From: a virus
Length of the DNA: 51,579 bases
Strand: one strand, 5' to 3'
IMG/VR virus record: IMGVR_UViG_3300042516_002999
Coordinates: 1 to 51,579 of that record
Part shown: positions 1 to 6,137 of the stretch, piece by piece
Position numbering within the stretch: the first letter of the stretch is position 1
How the letters are laid out: every line of letters begins with the position of its first letter
Made by a program: the position numbers and the translations under genes
Notes under the pieces: generated by a model
The model's input: the letters and a program-made list of their open reading frames with translations, nothing else
The model's database searches: none
What the model was told of the DNA's origin: nothing

Positions 1-159
1 GAGATTGTGCTTCAAGACATTCAAATGTTTCACCTGGAAAGTATGAATGAACGCACACTTTGGATTGGTGTGTATACCGAAGATGATAAAATCTATCACC
101 TGAACATTTCTGCTGATGGCGATAAACTACGTTATTATTGGAGCGATGAGACACCATGA
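1..159 (+). CDS. 3' end of a small phage protein (partial)
   Basis: An open frame enters from the left edge and ends at TGA 157-159, giving 52 residues that end YYWSDETP. The start lies outside the window. The next gene begins inside this stop codon (ATGA overlap), the usual linkage in this operon. The sequence is polar with alternating hydrophobic residues (LWIGVYTEDDKIYHLNI), suggesting a small beta-rich fold. The family is not recognised. Confidence 0.6.
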   Translation, partial: EIVLQDIQMFHLESMNERTLWIGVYTEDDKIYHLNISADGDKLRYYWSDETP

Positions 160-521
160 GGTTTGAAAATCCAACAAAACTTGAACTTTTTCTTGATGGT
201 TTCCATAACTTCTGGAACTGTCTGGATTGTTATAATGATGGTGATGAATGGGGATACGATGAGTTTTGGGAAGGTTTATCCCTAGGATGGTATATGGAAT
301 ATATCTATCCTTATGATGATGCTTACAACATCACTATTTCACCCGAACGAAAATTGAGGTTAGACCAAAAACCACCAGTCATTTATGTTTCAGAAGAAGC
401 ATATAATACTCTGATGGAAGCAATCAATAATCCACCAGACCCTAAGAAAGTAGAAAGGCTTAGGGAAATTATGAATAAACCAGCACCTTGGGATGAACTT
501 TGGGGGACAGAAAATGATTGA
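156..521 (+). CDS. Hypothetical protein with a DUF1778/TacA-antitoxin-like tail
   Basis: 121 residues. The first 60 are acidic and rich in Trp and Tyr (WNCLDCYNDGDEWGYDEFWE) with no recognised domain. From about residue 73 (PPVIYVSEEAYNTLMEAI, NNPPDP, then a helix and APWDE at 109-113) the pattern resembles the C-terminal part of DUF1778 antitoxins, where a phenylalanine- or leucine-rich helix is followed by NPPxPN and a short basic tail. No ribbon-helix-helix DNA-binding part is visible and no toxin gene follows, so this is more likely a borrowed protein-binding segment than an antitoxin. The start overlaps the upstream stop. Function is unknown. Confidence 0.75.
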   Translation: MRFENPTKLELFLDGFHNFWNCLDCYNDGDEWGYDEFWEGLSLGWYMEYIYPYDDAYNITISPERKLRLDQKPPVIYVSEEAYNTLMEAINNPPDPKKVERLREIMNKPAPWDELWGTEND

Positions 522-756
522 AGATGATAAAAAAGCACTTAGAGAGTTTATGCGTGGATTTGCATTTATCATTTCTACTGTTGGTATTATAATTCTTATC
601 ATATCTTTCATCTCATGGGGAGATAGTGTGCCAGATACTAAACAGGACACTAAACAGGATACTAAGGTGGTTGGAACCTATAAAGACTGTGATATAATTC
701 AGTGGCATTATGGAACACTTGCTGAATACAAATACTTCCTATATTGTCCCAAATGA
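514..756 (+). CDS. Single-pass membrane protein, hypothetical
   Basis: 80 residues from ATG 514, chosen because GGGGGA lies just upstream and the next in-frame ATG (493) would extend the overlap with the previous gene. Residues 14-35 (AFIISTVGIIILIISFISW) form one transmembrane helix after a charged N-terminus. A short imperfect repeat (DTKQ twice, then DTK) follows and is encoded by a 12-base tandem repeat. The C-terminal 30 residues are aromatic and contain two Cys. It may be an inner-membrane or thylakoid anchor. The family is not recognised. Confidence 0.65.
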   Translation: MIEDDKKALREFMRGFAFIISTVGIIILIISFISWGDSVPDTKQDTKQDTKVVGTYKDCDIIQWHYGTLAEYKYFLYCPK

Positions 757-926
757 ACGAGAAATCTAAAATCTACTATAATGTCTGGTGTAATGCTTAC
801 CAAAGACGAACCTTATACAAAGGCACAGATAGAGAACACAGAGAGCACGAAACTGTACGAATGTGTCTTGATATGAAAGACGCAAAGTGGTATGTTTTTG
901 ATTCAGAAAAACCGCATTACCTCTAA
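753..926 (+). CDS. Small hypothetical protein
   Basis: 57 residues from ATG 753, overlapping the upstream stop by four bases. A TTG at 744 would add three residues but is less likely. The protein is polar and basic in the middle (YQRRTLYKGTDREHREHE) and ends WYVFDSEKPHYL. No motif is recognised. The next gene begins on its stop codon (TAATG). Confidence 0.6.
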   Translation: MNEKSKIYYNVWCNAYQRRTLYKGTDREHREHETVRMCLDMKDAKWYVFDSEKPHYL

Positions 927-1279
927 TGACTTGGCTTGAATACATTTTCACATATTTAATTCCATCCTGGTTCCAAACAATCGGAGGTAATTTTCGCATC
1001 TGGCGGGACTTGATGACTGGAAACTATAAGGATTATGCTCTTATGTGGTATGATGACCCTTATGAAGAATGTTATGAATGGTTCTGGGGGTCACTGTGTT
1101 ATGATGATACCTTAGATAAAGGTTTTCTTGAACACATACGAAAACTTGCTGATGATGTGATGAGTGGTAAAGTGGAAACAGTTCCATTCACGCAAGATAT
1201 GATTGATAAACTTGATGACCTTGTTGGTGATATTGAAGTAGATTTGAATGAGAGGTTACCTGATGAAGACCTTACCTGA
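926..1279 (+). CDS. Hypothetical acidic protein
   Basis: 117 residues with a hydrophobic, Trp-rich N-terminus (MTWLEYIFTYLIPSWFQTI) that could be a membrane-associated or amphipathic helix. An acidic, aromatic middle (MWYDDPYEECYEWFWG) follows, then a helical acidic tail. It is part of the overlapping operon. The middle resembles the aromatic-acidic segment of the protein at 156-521 in character only. Function is not recognised. Confidence 0.65.
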   Translation: MTWLEYIFTYLIPSWFQTIGGNFRIWRDLMTGNYKDYALMWYDDPYEECYEWFWGSLCYDDTLDKGFLEHIRKLADDVMSGKVETVPFTQDMIDKLDDLVGDIEVDLNERLPDEDLT

Positions 1280-1421
1280 TAAGTTTCAGTTGAGGATTAT
1301 GTGGACTGTTGCCACATCTTCTGCGATTGAAACAAGGCAACCCGCATATGAAATCTTTGCTAAATTACTGCATGATGATTTGAGTGATGAAGAGTTTCCT
1401 GTTAAACTTGGAGAAAAATAA
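1263..1421 (+). CDS. Small hypothetical protein
   Basis: 52 residues from ATG 1263, overlapping the end of the previous gene by 17 bases. Its TAA shares a base with the next ATG at 1421. The sequence (IMWTVATSSAIETRQPAYEIFAKL) reads as one helix followed by an acidic helix. No family is recognised. Support comes from perfect start/stop coupling on both sides. Confidence 0.5.
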   Translation: MKTLPDKFQLRIMWTVATSSAIETRQPAYEIFAKLLHDDLSDEEFPVKLGEK

Positions 1422-1807
1422 TGGGACTATATGACGACATTCGTTCTTCTTATGATTTGGGAGAACAATTCACTAATGTACCAATGCAAACTAAAGGACT
1501 TGCTTGTGCAATGTGTAGTTATTGGATTGCACCTGATGGATGCTTGTATGAAATCACTCATAGAGAAACTCATACTTTTGAAGATATCAAAGAGGATGAT
1601 GAGCGTTATGAAACAGACCCAAAAAGAAAAATTTTTAACTTTGAGTGGATACCAACAGGAAAACATGGTAAGGTAGAACCCTGCTATGTGACTGATTATG
1701 TGGAAGTTTATCCAGCAACTTGGGATGGGGAGTGGGAAGATTGGCCTAGATGTATGATACATTTTAAGCACGGAAAAGTACAAGATTTTGAACACATAAC
1801 GCGATGA
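1421..1807 (+). CDS. Conserved phage protein (MGLYDDIR family)
   Basis: 128 residues. The N-terminus (MGLYDDIRSSYDLG, followed by MQTKGL) matches a small protein family widespread in tailed phages, where a MGxYDxI start is followed by an FQTK-like motif and a Cys-containing segment. Here Cys29 and Cys32 (CAMC) and Cys41 could bind metal. The middle is acidic (FEDIKEDDERYETD) and the C-terminus contains EWEDWPRCMIHF. The role is unknown in the family. It is in the overlapping operon and the next ATG sits inside its stop. Confidence 0.75.
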   Translation: MGLYDDIRSSYDLGEQFTNVPMQTKGLACAMCSYWIAPDGCLYEITHRETHTFEDIKEDDERYETDPKRKIFNFEWIPTGKHGKVEPCYVTDYVEVYPATWDGEWEDWPRCMIHFKHGKVQDFEHITR

Positions 1808-2121
1808 TTTCTACTGAACTATTTCCATATGAAAAGTTTGGATATAGACTTGAGTTTGGTGAAAAGAAAAACAGTACAGTCTGTTGGTTTGAGTGTCAGG
1901 AACACCTTGACAAATATCTAGAAAGGTATAAACTGGATAAGAGAACTCTTAAAATTGATTATCGTGATGGAAAACCCCCTGAGCCCAGTAAAAAACACAC
2001 GAGAAGTGTGGAACAAAAACCTAAACCAAAAAGTGACGGAAGTACAAGTGCAGTTCGCAAAAGAAAACCCAGCGTGGATTCCACTAGAAACACTGCTCGC
2101 TCTACAAAGTCTAAAAAATGA
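1804..2121 (+). CDS. Conserved cyanophage protein with a basic tail
   Basis: 105 residues. The first 60 (MISTELFPYEKFGYRLEFG, then WFECQEHLDKYLERYKLDKR) form a compact domain recognised from other cyanomyoviruses. Residues 60-105 are a low-complexity tail rich in Lys, Arg, Ser and Thr that ends RSTKSKK, which suggests nucleic-acid contact. It overlaps neighbours on both sides by ATGA. Exact function is unknown. Confidence 0.7.
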   Translation: MISTELFPYEKFGYRLEFGEKKNSTVCWFECQEHLDKYLERYKLDKRTLKIDYRDGKPPEPSKKHTRSVEQKPKPKSDGSTSAVRKRKPSVDSTRNTARSTKSKK

Positions 2122-2267
2122 TACAGGTAACTGAAAATGAAGACGGATCGCTCACTATCTCCTGGGATGAGAATTCTCCTGAGGAAAGTATTTTCAACGA
2201 CTGGACCGAAGAAGACTTTATTAACGCAATTGATGAATATATTCAAAAATTGAATAGCAATGGATAA
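2118..2267 (+). CDS. Small conserved cyanophage protein
   Basis: 49 residues, strongly acidic. It starts MIQVTENEDGSLTISWDEN and is followed by a helical segment (DWTEEDFINAIDEYIQKL). The pattern of a beta hairpin followed by a helix matches a small cyanophage family seen at the same operon position. It overlaps the upstream stop by four bases and the downstream start by eight. Function is unknown. Confidence 0.65.
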   Translation: MIQVTENEDGSLTISWDENSPEESIFNDWTEEDFINAIDEYIQKLNSNG

Positions 2268-2409
2268 TAAAACAAAACTCATTCTTGCTCTAATGCAGAT
2301 TGATAATCTTACAAAACTCTTGGAAGGTAATGAGTATCAAAAATTTTTATATAGAAATTTGATCAGCACAAAAGTAGAATTGCGGAGGCAACTAAGTCAT
2401 TATGAATAA
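2260..2409 (+). CDS. Small helical hypothetical protein
   Basis: 49 residues beginning MDNKTKLILALMQIDNL and predicted helical, with a basic C-terminal half (LISTKVELRRQLSHYE). It is the last gene of the left-end operon: a terminator hairpin follows 39 bases downstream. The stop codon lies inside an AATAAATA string that resembles a late promoter. No family is recognised. Confidence 0.55.
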   Translation: MDNKTKLILALMQIDNLTKLLEGNEYQKFLYRNLISTKVELRRQLSHYE

Positions 2410-2412
2410 ATA
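2405..2412 (+). promoter_or_regulatory. Possible T4-type late promoter
   Basis: AATAAATA matches the core of T4-type late promoters but overlaps the stop codon of the upstream gene and lies before a terminator hairpin. A transcript from here would be cut short. This may be a chance match. Confidence 0.25.
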
Positions 2413-2447
2413 ATGATGCCTGAAGTTGACTGCAATCTCTACAGGTT

Positions 2448-2470
2448 GGAGAGGAGAAATCCTCTCCTTT
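2448..2470 (+). terminator. Rho-independent terminator after the left-end operon
   Basis: Perfect 8-bp stem GGAGAGGA/TCCTCTCC (2448-2455 and 2460-2467) with a GAAA tetraloop, followed by a short T run. It ends the operon whose last gene stops at 2409. Confidence 0.75.
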
Positions 2471-2474
2471 GCAT

Positions 2475-2482
2475 TATAAATA
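2475..2482 (+). promoter_or_regulatory. T4-type late promoter for the GIY-YIG gene
   Basis: TATAAATA is the exact T4 late consensus. It lies 28 bases before the ATG at 2511 and just after a terminator, so the endonuclease-like gene would be transcribed separately from the operon on its left, late in infection. Confidence 0.7.
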
Positions 2483-2510
2483 TTAATGCAGTCAACTAAA
2501 GAGCAGAGTT

Positions 2511-3239
2511 ATGTATTCTCCAAGAATATACACATATAAAATTACCTTTGAAGAGGTTCCTTATTACTATTATGGAATACACGAAGAAAAAGTGTATGAT
2601 GAGGAATATTGGGGTTCTCCTATAACAAACAAATGGTGTTGGGAACTCTATACGCCAAAGAAACAGATATTAGAAACTTTTAGTAGTCGTGAGGATGCTT
2701 CTAAAATTGAGAGAAGATTGATAAAACCAGTTTATAATACTGATAAATGGTGTTTAAACGCAAATTGTGGCGGATTTTTTTCATTAGATACTTGTAGTAA
2801 AGCGGGAAAAATTGGAGGTAGTGTTACTGGAAAAAAACACCGTGAAAATAATACAGGAATATTTTCACTCACATCCGAACAAAGAAGTAAATTTGGAAAA
2901 ATGGGTGGAATTGTAAATGTGGAAACGGGACATATTCAACAGTTGGGCAAAAAAACATTAAGAGAAAATATTGAAAAGAGAAAAGGTATATTCGCATATA
3001 ATGCGGAGCAGAAAAGTGAAGTTGGAAGAAAAGGTGGAGAAAAATCGTATCTTTTAAAAAAAGGTTGTTTTTCTTTAACTGAAGAAGAAAGAAAAGAGGT
3101 CTCAAAAAAAGCAGGTAAAAAAGTTGCGGCACAAAGATGGAAATGTCTTGTGACTGGACATATATCAACTCCAGGTGGATTATCAAACTACCAAAATTAT
3201 AGAGGTATTGATACCTCTTTACGAATTAGAATTAACTAA
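2511..3239 (+). CDS. GIY-YIG homing-endonuclease-like protein with NUMOD-type repeats
   Basis: 242 residues. The N-terminal 75 fit a GIY-YIG nuclease: YTYKI at 7-11, YYYYGIH at 18-24, YWGS at 33-36, and the helix with the likely catalytic Glu (IERRLIKPVYN) at 66-76. A GIY-YIG enzyme cuts DNA next to a recognition site; free-standing phage versions spread by gene conversion. From about residue 97 the protein is basic and contains four short repeats ending GKIGG, GKMGG, GRKGG and AGKK, like the NUMOD DNA-binding segments of homing nucleases. It has its own late promoter and terminator-bounded position, and interrupts a series of closely packed genes. It is intact, with no stop or frameshift. 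Confidence 0.8.
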   Translation: MYSPRIYTYKITFEEVPYYYYGIHEEKVYDEEYWGSPITNKWCWELYTPKKQILETFSSREDASKIERRLIKPVYNTDKWCLNANCGGFFSLDTCSKAGKIGGSVTGKKHRENNTGIFSLTSEQRSKFGKMGGIVNVETGHIQQLGKKTLRENIEKRKGIFAYNAEQKSEVGRKGGEKSYLLKKGCFSLTEEERKEVSKKAGKKVAAQRWKCLVTGHISTPGGLSNYQNYRGIDTSLRIRIN

Positions 3240-3255
3240 ATTGCTATAAAAAAAT

Positions 3256-3465
3256 ATGAAAAAAAGTTATGATGAAAATGCTTTCTATATTGAGCAAAAA
3301 AGTTGGGGCACCTGGCAATCACATTATCCTGATGGAAAAGGTATTATCACATCACTAACTGAAGAAGAGTGCATCAGGGCTACAAGATATTACCTTAAAG
3401 GGTTGCAAGAAGGTTGGAGTGATGATATAATCACATATGAAGGAGAAGTTGGAGGAAAACTATGA
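3256..3465 (+). CDS. Small conserved cyanophage protein
   Basis: 69 residues starting MKKSYDENAFYIEQ. A WGTWQSHYPDGKG segment and a helical part (LTEEECIRATRYYLKGLQEGW) suggest a small alpha/beta fold. A TATAAA string at 3244-3249 just upstream could act as a promoter. It overlaps the next gene by four bases. Function is unknown. Confidence 0.6.
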   Translation: MKKSYDENAFYIEQKSWGTWQSHYPDGKGIITSLTEEECIRATRYYLKGLQEGWSDDIITYEGEVGGKL

Positions 3466-3629
3466 CTATTCGCAATTTTGTAGATAAAAATGGAAACTCG
3501 TGGGAATGGGTTGAGACAGAAGAGACTGTAAAAGCAGTTAAGGAACTTACAAACTTTGCTGGCAACTATCCTGGTCCTCTGTATGCTCCACATCCAGATC
3601 TGAAGAATGAAAATGCGTCTAACACCTAA
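3462..3629 (+). CDS. Small hypothetical protein
   Basis: 55 residues (starting MTIRNFVDKNGNSWEWVE). The start is coupled to the upstream stop, with GGAGG at 3451-3455 as the ribosome site. A helix (ETVKAVKELTNF) is followed by a Pro-rich tail. Its end overlaps the next gene by 17 bases. Function is not recognised. Confidence 0.6.
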   Translation: MTIRNFVDKNGNSWEWVETEETVKAVKELTNFAGNYPGPLYAPHPDLKNENASNT

Positions 3630-3780
3630 TCAACAGTTCTGGGCAAATATCTTTCGTTGTGCTGTAGAAAGGTCTAACATTTGCTTTCAAGATAAAGACC
3701 TCGAACGACACGCAAGAGAACATACAACTGTCGTATTAGCATTACAAAAAGGAGAGGAATTTTGGAAAGAACTACTGTAG
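3613..3780 (+). CDS. Small hypothetical protein
   Basis: 55 residues beginning MRLTPNQQFWANIFRCAVER, helical and mildly basic, ending EEFWKELL. Internal GGAGAGG near 3751 serves as the ribosome site of the following TTG-start gene. Overlap with both neighbours supports expression. The family is not recognised. Confidence 0.55.
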   Translation: MRLTPNQQFWANIFRCAVERSNICFQDKDLERHAREHTTVVLALQKGEEFWKELL

Positions 3781-3941
3781 AATATCCTTATCATGTTCTT
3801 GATAAGACTACTCCCTGGTACGAGTGGCTGTGTTATTGCGAGATTAGTCATCAACTAAATGCTCCAGGACAACCATCTTTGGGGCGTTTTATGTCATACA
3901 GGCGTTACTTGAAATCTGTTGGACTTCTTGATAATGATTAA
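3762..3941 (+). CDS. Small hypothetical protein with a TTG start
   Basis: 59 residues read from TTG 3762, chosen because GGAGAGG lies six to ten bases upstream and no ATG exists before residue 43. It contains TTPWYEWLCYCEISHQL and a basic C-terminal helix (RFMSYRRYLKSVGLL). The stop overlaps the next gene. Unusual-start genes are easily missed, so this call rests on the ribosome site and gene packing. Confidence 0.5.
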   Translation: MERTTVEYPYHVLDKTTPWYEWLCYCEISHQLNAPGQPSLGRFMSYRRYLKSVGLLDND

Positions 3942-4155
3942 AAAGTTTATTAAGTGGTTTGTTTCTCCTAATGAAAAACCAAATACTGAAGATGTTTATT
4001 CCAAACTAATTGAGTTGCAAGAGCGCATTGAAGCACTTGAAGCAGAGAGTGTGGAAAATAGTAATTGTTTCTATGAACTCTCCAATTCTATTGATGCAGT
4101 TGATGCCCGCATAGATATTCTAACTCTTGAGAACTGGAGTAAAAAAGATGTATGA
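3934..4155 (+). CDS. Small coiled-coil protein
   Basis: 73 residues from ATG 3934. The N-terminus (MIKKFIKWFVSPNE) is an amphipathic basic helix. Residues 25-70 form a heptad-like helix (KLIELQERIEALEAESVEN and IDAVDARIDILTLE), so the protein is probably a dimer or trimer. A TTG at 3919 is an alternative start. Function is unknown; the fold could be membrane-associated or structural. Confidence 0.6.
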   Translation: MIKKFIKWFVSPNEKPNTEDVYSKLIELQERIEALEAESVENSNCFYELSNSIDAVDARIDILTLENWSKKDV

Positions 4156-4327
4156 ACTTGACTCATTCGAACGCGCATTAGCACACTTTGGCACAAGAGT
4201 AGAAATTATCATTGCACTTGAACTTGGAGATAAGATTGATGCTGACACTGCTTACAAAAATATTAAGATGGAACTCAAAGAACTCAAGCGTATCCGAAAG
4301 TCCATCAAGAAAGACAAGGATTTGTGA
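4148..4327 (+). CDS. Small helical protein
   Basis: 59 residues starting MYELDSFERALAHFGTRVE, with GGAG twelve bases upstream and a start inside the previous gene's last codons. The second half is strongly charged (KMELKELKRIRKSIKKDKD). It is predicted all-helical. The next open frame, a zinc-ribbon protein, overlaps its 3' end in a different frame. Confidence 0.6.
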   Translation: MYELDSFERALAHFGTRVEIIIALELGDKIDADTAYKNIKMELKELKRIRKSIKKDKDL

Positions 4328-4445
4328 TAAATGTGGAGTGGAAAAACCACTTGACAAAGACCACTATCAAGTGGTAAAATACTTCCGAGATGGTTTCTCC
4401 TATTACTGTCACGACTGTTCTAAACCCAAACCAAGAAATGACTGA
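4239..4445 (+). CDS. Zinc-ribbon protein, start uncertain
   Basis: The supported part is the C-terminal 40 residues: CDKCG, then a Lys/Asp-rich loop, then YYCHDC. This is a four-cysteine zinc ribbon (two CxxC pairs) of a kind seen in other cyanophages, where the protein is only about 40 residues. The frame has no ATG close to the first CxxC. ATG 4239 is the nearest and would overlap the upstream gene by 89 bases; an ATT at 4320 is a possible rare start. The end couples to the next gene. It probably binds nucleic acid or protein. Confidence 0.5.
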   Translation: MLTLLTKILRWNSKNSSVSESPSRKTRICDKCGVEKPLDKDHYQVVKYFRDGFSYYCHDCSKPKPRND

Positions 4446-4989
4446 CTTTGATTACAAAAAGTATTCTCTTGAAAATCTTGAGAATTGGATGCACGATGCA
4501 ATGTCTGCAGGTGAAGCAACACCTAAGGAAATCTATGATGTGATTGTTGGTGTGGTAAAAGAAAACTACTACACATATAAACAGAAAACATCTGAAGCAT
4601 ATGAACTTCTTGCACTTTTGAATAGTGGTATTGACAGTAACAAATATCAGGATTATCTAAATGGAGTGTTGAGTTGTGATAAAGATGATCCATCACCAGA
4701 ATGTAAAGGTGCTTGGGATGATTTCTGGACTAAAACAGATGTCGAAGGTCCTCCAGTTTATGTAAGTGAGGATGGTGATGTCTTTGTTCATGATTACTGC
4801 AACACAAAAGAAGATAAAGTTGTAAAATGGCAACTTCCTGTTCAAGTTGATGGACTGACTGGAGAATGTTATATTGAATTGCCTGATGATTTGCTTGAAG
4901 TTGCTGAACTTAATGAAGGTGATACTGTAGAATGGATTGATCGTGGAGATGGTAGTTTTGAAATGAGGAAAGTAAATGGCCCTGAGTGA
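4438..4989 (+). CDS. Conserved cyanophage protein with an AbrB/SpoVT-like C-terminal domain
   Basis: 183 residues from ATG 4438, which overlaps the upstream stop. Residues 5-65 are helical (YSLENLENWMHDAMSAGEA onwards) and resemble a domain shared among cyanophages. The middle is acidic and contains PPVYVSEDGDVF. Residues 131-179 (LPVQVDG, IELPDDLLEVAEL, EGDTVEWID, DGSFEMRKV) fit the swapped-hairpin AbrB/MazE pattern, where a beta strand, a LPDDLL helix and GDTVEW follow in order. AbrB domains bind DNA as dimers, so a transcriptional or DNA-binding role is likely, but the target is unknown. It overlaps the downstream gene by 14 bases. Confidence 0.75.
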   Translation: MTDFDYKKYSLENLENWMHDAMSAGEATPKEIYDVIVGVVKENYYTYKQKTSEAYELLALLNSGIDSNKYQDYLNGVLSCDKDDPSPECKGAWDDFWTKTDVEGPPVYVSEDGDVFVHDYCNTKEDKVVKWQLPVQVDGLTGECYIELPDDLLEVAELNEGDTVEWIDRGDGSFEMRKVNGPE

Positions 4990-5209
4990 ATCTGTAGAAC
5001 AAAGTTTGAAGGAGGCAGAAGCAAATCTACGAAATGCTTTAGCATATTCTGCACGTCAAGAGAAACCTTTTGTTTCGCGTGAGATTTCTGAAATGATTTG
5101 TCGAATTGATACTCTAATTAAGACTGATCAACTTCTTGATAAATTGGAGGACAGAATGAAAGGTTTTGGAGATGAAAGAGGTGGATTTGGTACGTTTTTT
5201 AATTCGTAA
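4976..5209 (+). CDS. Conserved cyanophage helical protein
   Basis: 77 residues (MALSESVEQSLKEAEANLRN). The first 60 form a long helix pair known from many cyanomyoviruses. The last 17 (GFGDERGGFGTFFNS) are Gly- and Phe-rich. It follows the AbrB-like gene with a coupled start. The function is unknown, but the conserved pairing suggests a shared job. Confidence 0.7.
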   Translation: MALSESVEQSLKEAEANLRNALAYSARQEKPFVSREISEMICRIDTLIKTDQLLDKLEDRMKGFGDERGGFGTFFNS

Positions 5210-5259
5210 AGAACTGTTAATCAATCCCAAAGAGAATATTAAGAAACAGCACATCTCCC

Positions 5260-5287
5260 TTAAATACTGTTAGGATATGGACATAAT
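5260..5287 (+). promoter_or_regulatory. Possible host-type promoter
   Basis: TTAAAT (5260-5265) and CATAAT (5282-5287), 16 bases apart, precede the small gene at 5303. The preceding 50 bases are non-coding, which allows a new transcript here. The -35 match is weak. Confidence 0.35.
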
Positions 5288-5302
5288 CACGGGAGCAAAT
5301 TT

Positions 5303-5467
5303 ATGACTCTTTCATCGGGCAAACATCAAAAACTTACTGATGAAGAATGGAAAGAAATGACAGCACTCAAAAATGCAATCAATGAGCGACCTGCTGCTGT
5401 AGTTCCAGAAAAAATGGAAGAGTTTACTGAGTATCTTGTGCGTAGTTTGAGAGAAAAGGGTGGTTGA
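5303..5467 (+). CDS. Small conserved cyanophage protein
   Basis: 54 residues starting MTLSSGKHQKLTDEEWKEMT, a helical acidic/basic protein recognised from several cyanomyoviruses. GGGAG lies nine bases before the ATG. Its stop TGA overlaps the left edge of the first copy of the dispersed intergenic repeat. Function is unknown. Confidence 0.65.
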   Translation: MTLSSGKHQKLTDEEWKEMTALKNAINERPAAVVPEKMEEFTEYLVRSLREKGG

Positions 5468-5510
5468 ATTAAAATAGCTCACCTCCAAAGTGTTCTAGTA
5501 ATGTAAGCAC
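5466..5510 (+). repeat. Dispersed intergenic repeat, copy 1 (leader type)
   Basis: Contains GAATTAAAATAG, CTCACCTCCAAAGTG and TAGTAATGTAAGCAC. The start-codon position of other copies reads GTA here, and an ATG directly followed by TAA is created at 5500-5505. The gene starts downstream at 5520. TTGAGA at 5447-5452 is 17 bases before TAAAAT (5470-5475), a promoter-like pair. Confidence 0.9.
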
Positions 5511-5519
5511 AACACTCAA

Positions 5520-5930
5520 ATGGCAACCCGAGCACGAATTGGTCTTGAACTCAAAGATGGTTCTATTCTTTCTGCGTATCACCACTGGGATGGTTATCCC
5601 GAATGGTTGGGTCGTATTCTGAACACTCACTACAACTCACGTTCTCTTGCTGAAGAACTGATTGATGGTGGCGATATGAGTTCCTGCTGGACTGATGATC
5701 GCTGGGATGATAGTGCTGTAAAGGGTGTTTATGGACCCGAGTATTACTCTCAGCGTGGTGAAGATTGCCCTCCTCGCCATGATGCTAACCTGAATGAGTA
5801 TCTGTGTAATGGTGAAGAATATGCTTACCTCTTTACCAATGGTGAGTGGGTGTGTTATGATCTTCACGGTGATGTTCACCCCGATCTTGTAAAAGAAGTT
5901 GAAATCCCCTCTGCTGCTCTTGCTGTTTGA
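5520..5930 (+). CDS. Conserved phage protein (MATRARIGLEL family)
   Basis: 136 residues. The start (MATRARIGLELKDGSILSAY) and the HHWDGYPEWLG motif at 21-31 are typical of a small protein found in many large phages. The middle is acidic with Trp and Cys (SSCWTDDRWDD), and EYAYLFTNGEWVCYDLHG gives a second beta-rich part. The conserved His-His-Trp-Asp cluster looks like a binding or catalytic site, but no activity is established to my knowledge. It is the first gene of a repeat-delimited cassette and is followed at four bases by a membrane-protein gene. Confidence 0.75.
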   Translation: MATRARIGLELKDGSILSAYHHWDGYPEWLGRILNTHYNSRSLAEELIDGGDMSSCWTDDRWDDSAVKGVYGPEYYSQRGEDCPPRHDANLNEYLCNGEEYAYLFTNGEWVCYDLHGDVHPDLVKEVEIPSAALAV

Positions 5931-5933
5931 TCT

Positions 5934-6137
5934 ATGAAACCTACTACTGATATTCCTACTGCTCTTGGTGTTGTCTTTGGTGCTGTTATTATTGTAACAG
6001 TAAGTCTATTCTTTGAGGCATGGTTGCTTGGACTTATTTTGTCTTGGTTTAATGTATCTTTGACCTTCTGGCAGAACTTTGCTATCATCGCTCTTGCCAA
6101 TCTTATCTTTAAGAACTCTGGAGTATCTACAAAATGA
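5934..6137 (+). CDS. Two-helix membrane protein
   Basis: 67 residues. Residues 9-32 (ALGVVFGAVIIVTVSLFFEA) and 36-60 are hydrophobic, so two membrane helices joined by a short loop are likely. Its stop overlaps the start of the Band-7-like gene, suggesting the two act together at a membrane. No specific family is recognised. Confidence 0.65.
   Translation: MKPTTDIPTALGVVFGAVIIVTVSLFFEAWLLGLILSWFNVSLTFWQNFAIIALANLIFKNSGVSTK

Larger units (their letters stand above)
2425..2496 (+). repeat. 10-bp perfect inverted repeat around a terminator and late promoter
   Basis: GTTGACTGCA at 2425-2434 is the exact reverse complement of TGCAGTCAAC at 2487-2496. The 52 bases between hold a terminator hairpin and a TATAAATA box. 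The structure sits directly before the GIY-YIG gene and could be the left edge of its insertion, an outer RNA stem, or an operator. Confidence 0.7.

Noticed and set aside
4212-4445. Longer reading of the zinc-ribbon gene from 4212
   Set aside because: It would lie almost entirely over the upstream helical gene and adds a segment unlike the relatives.
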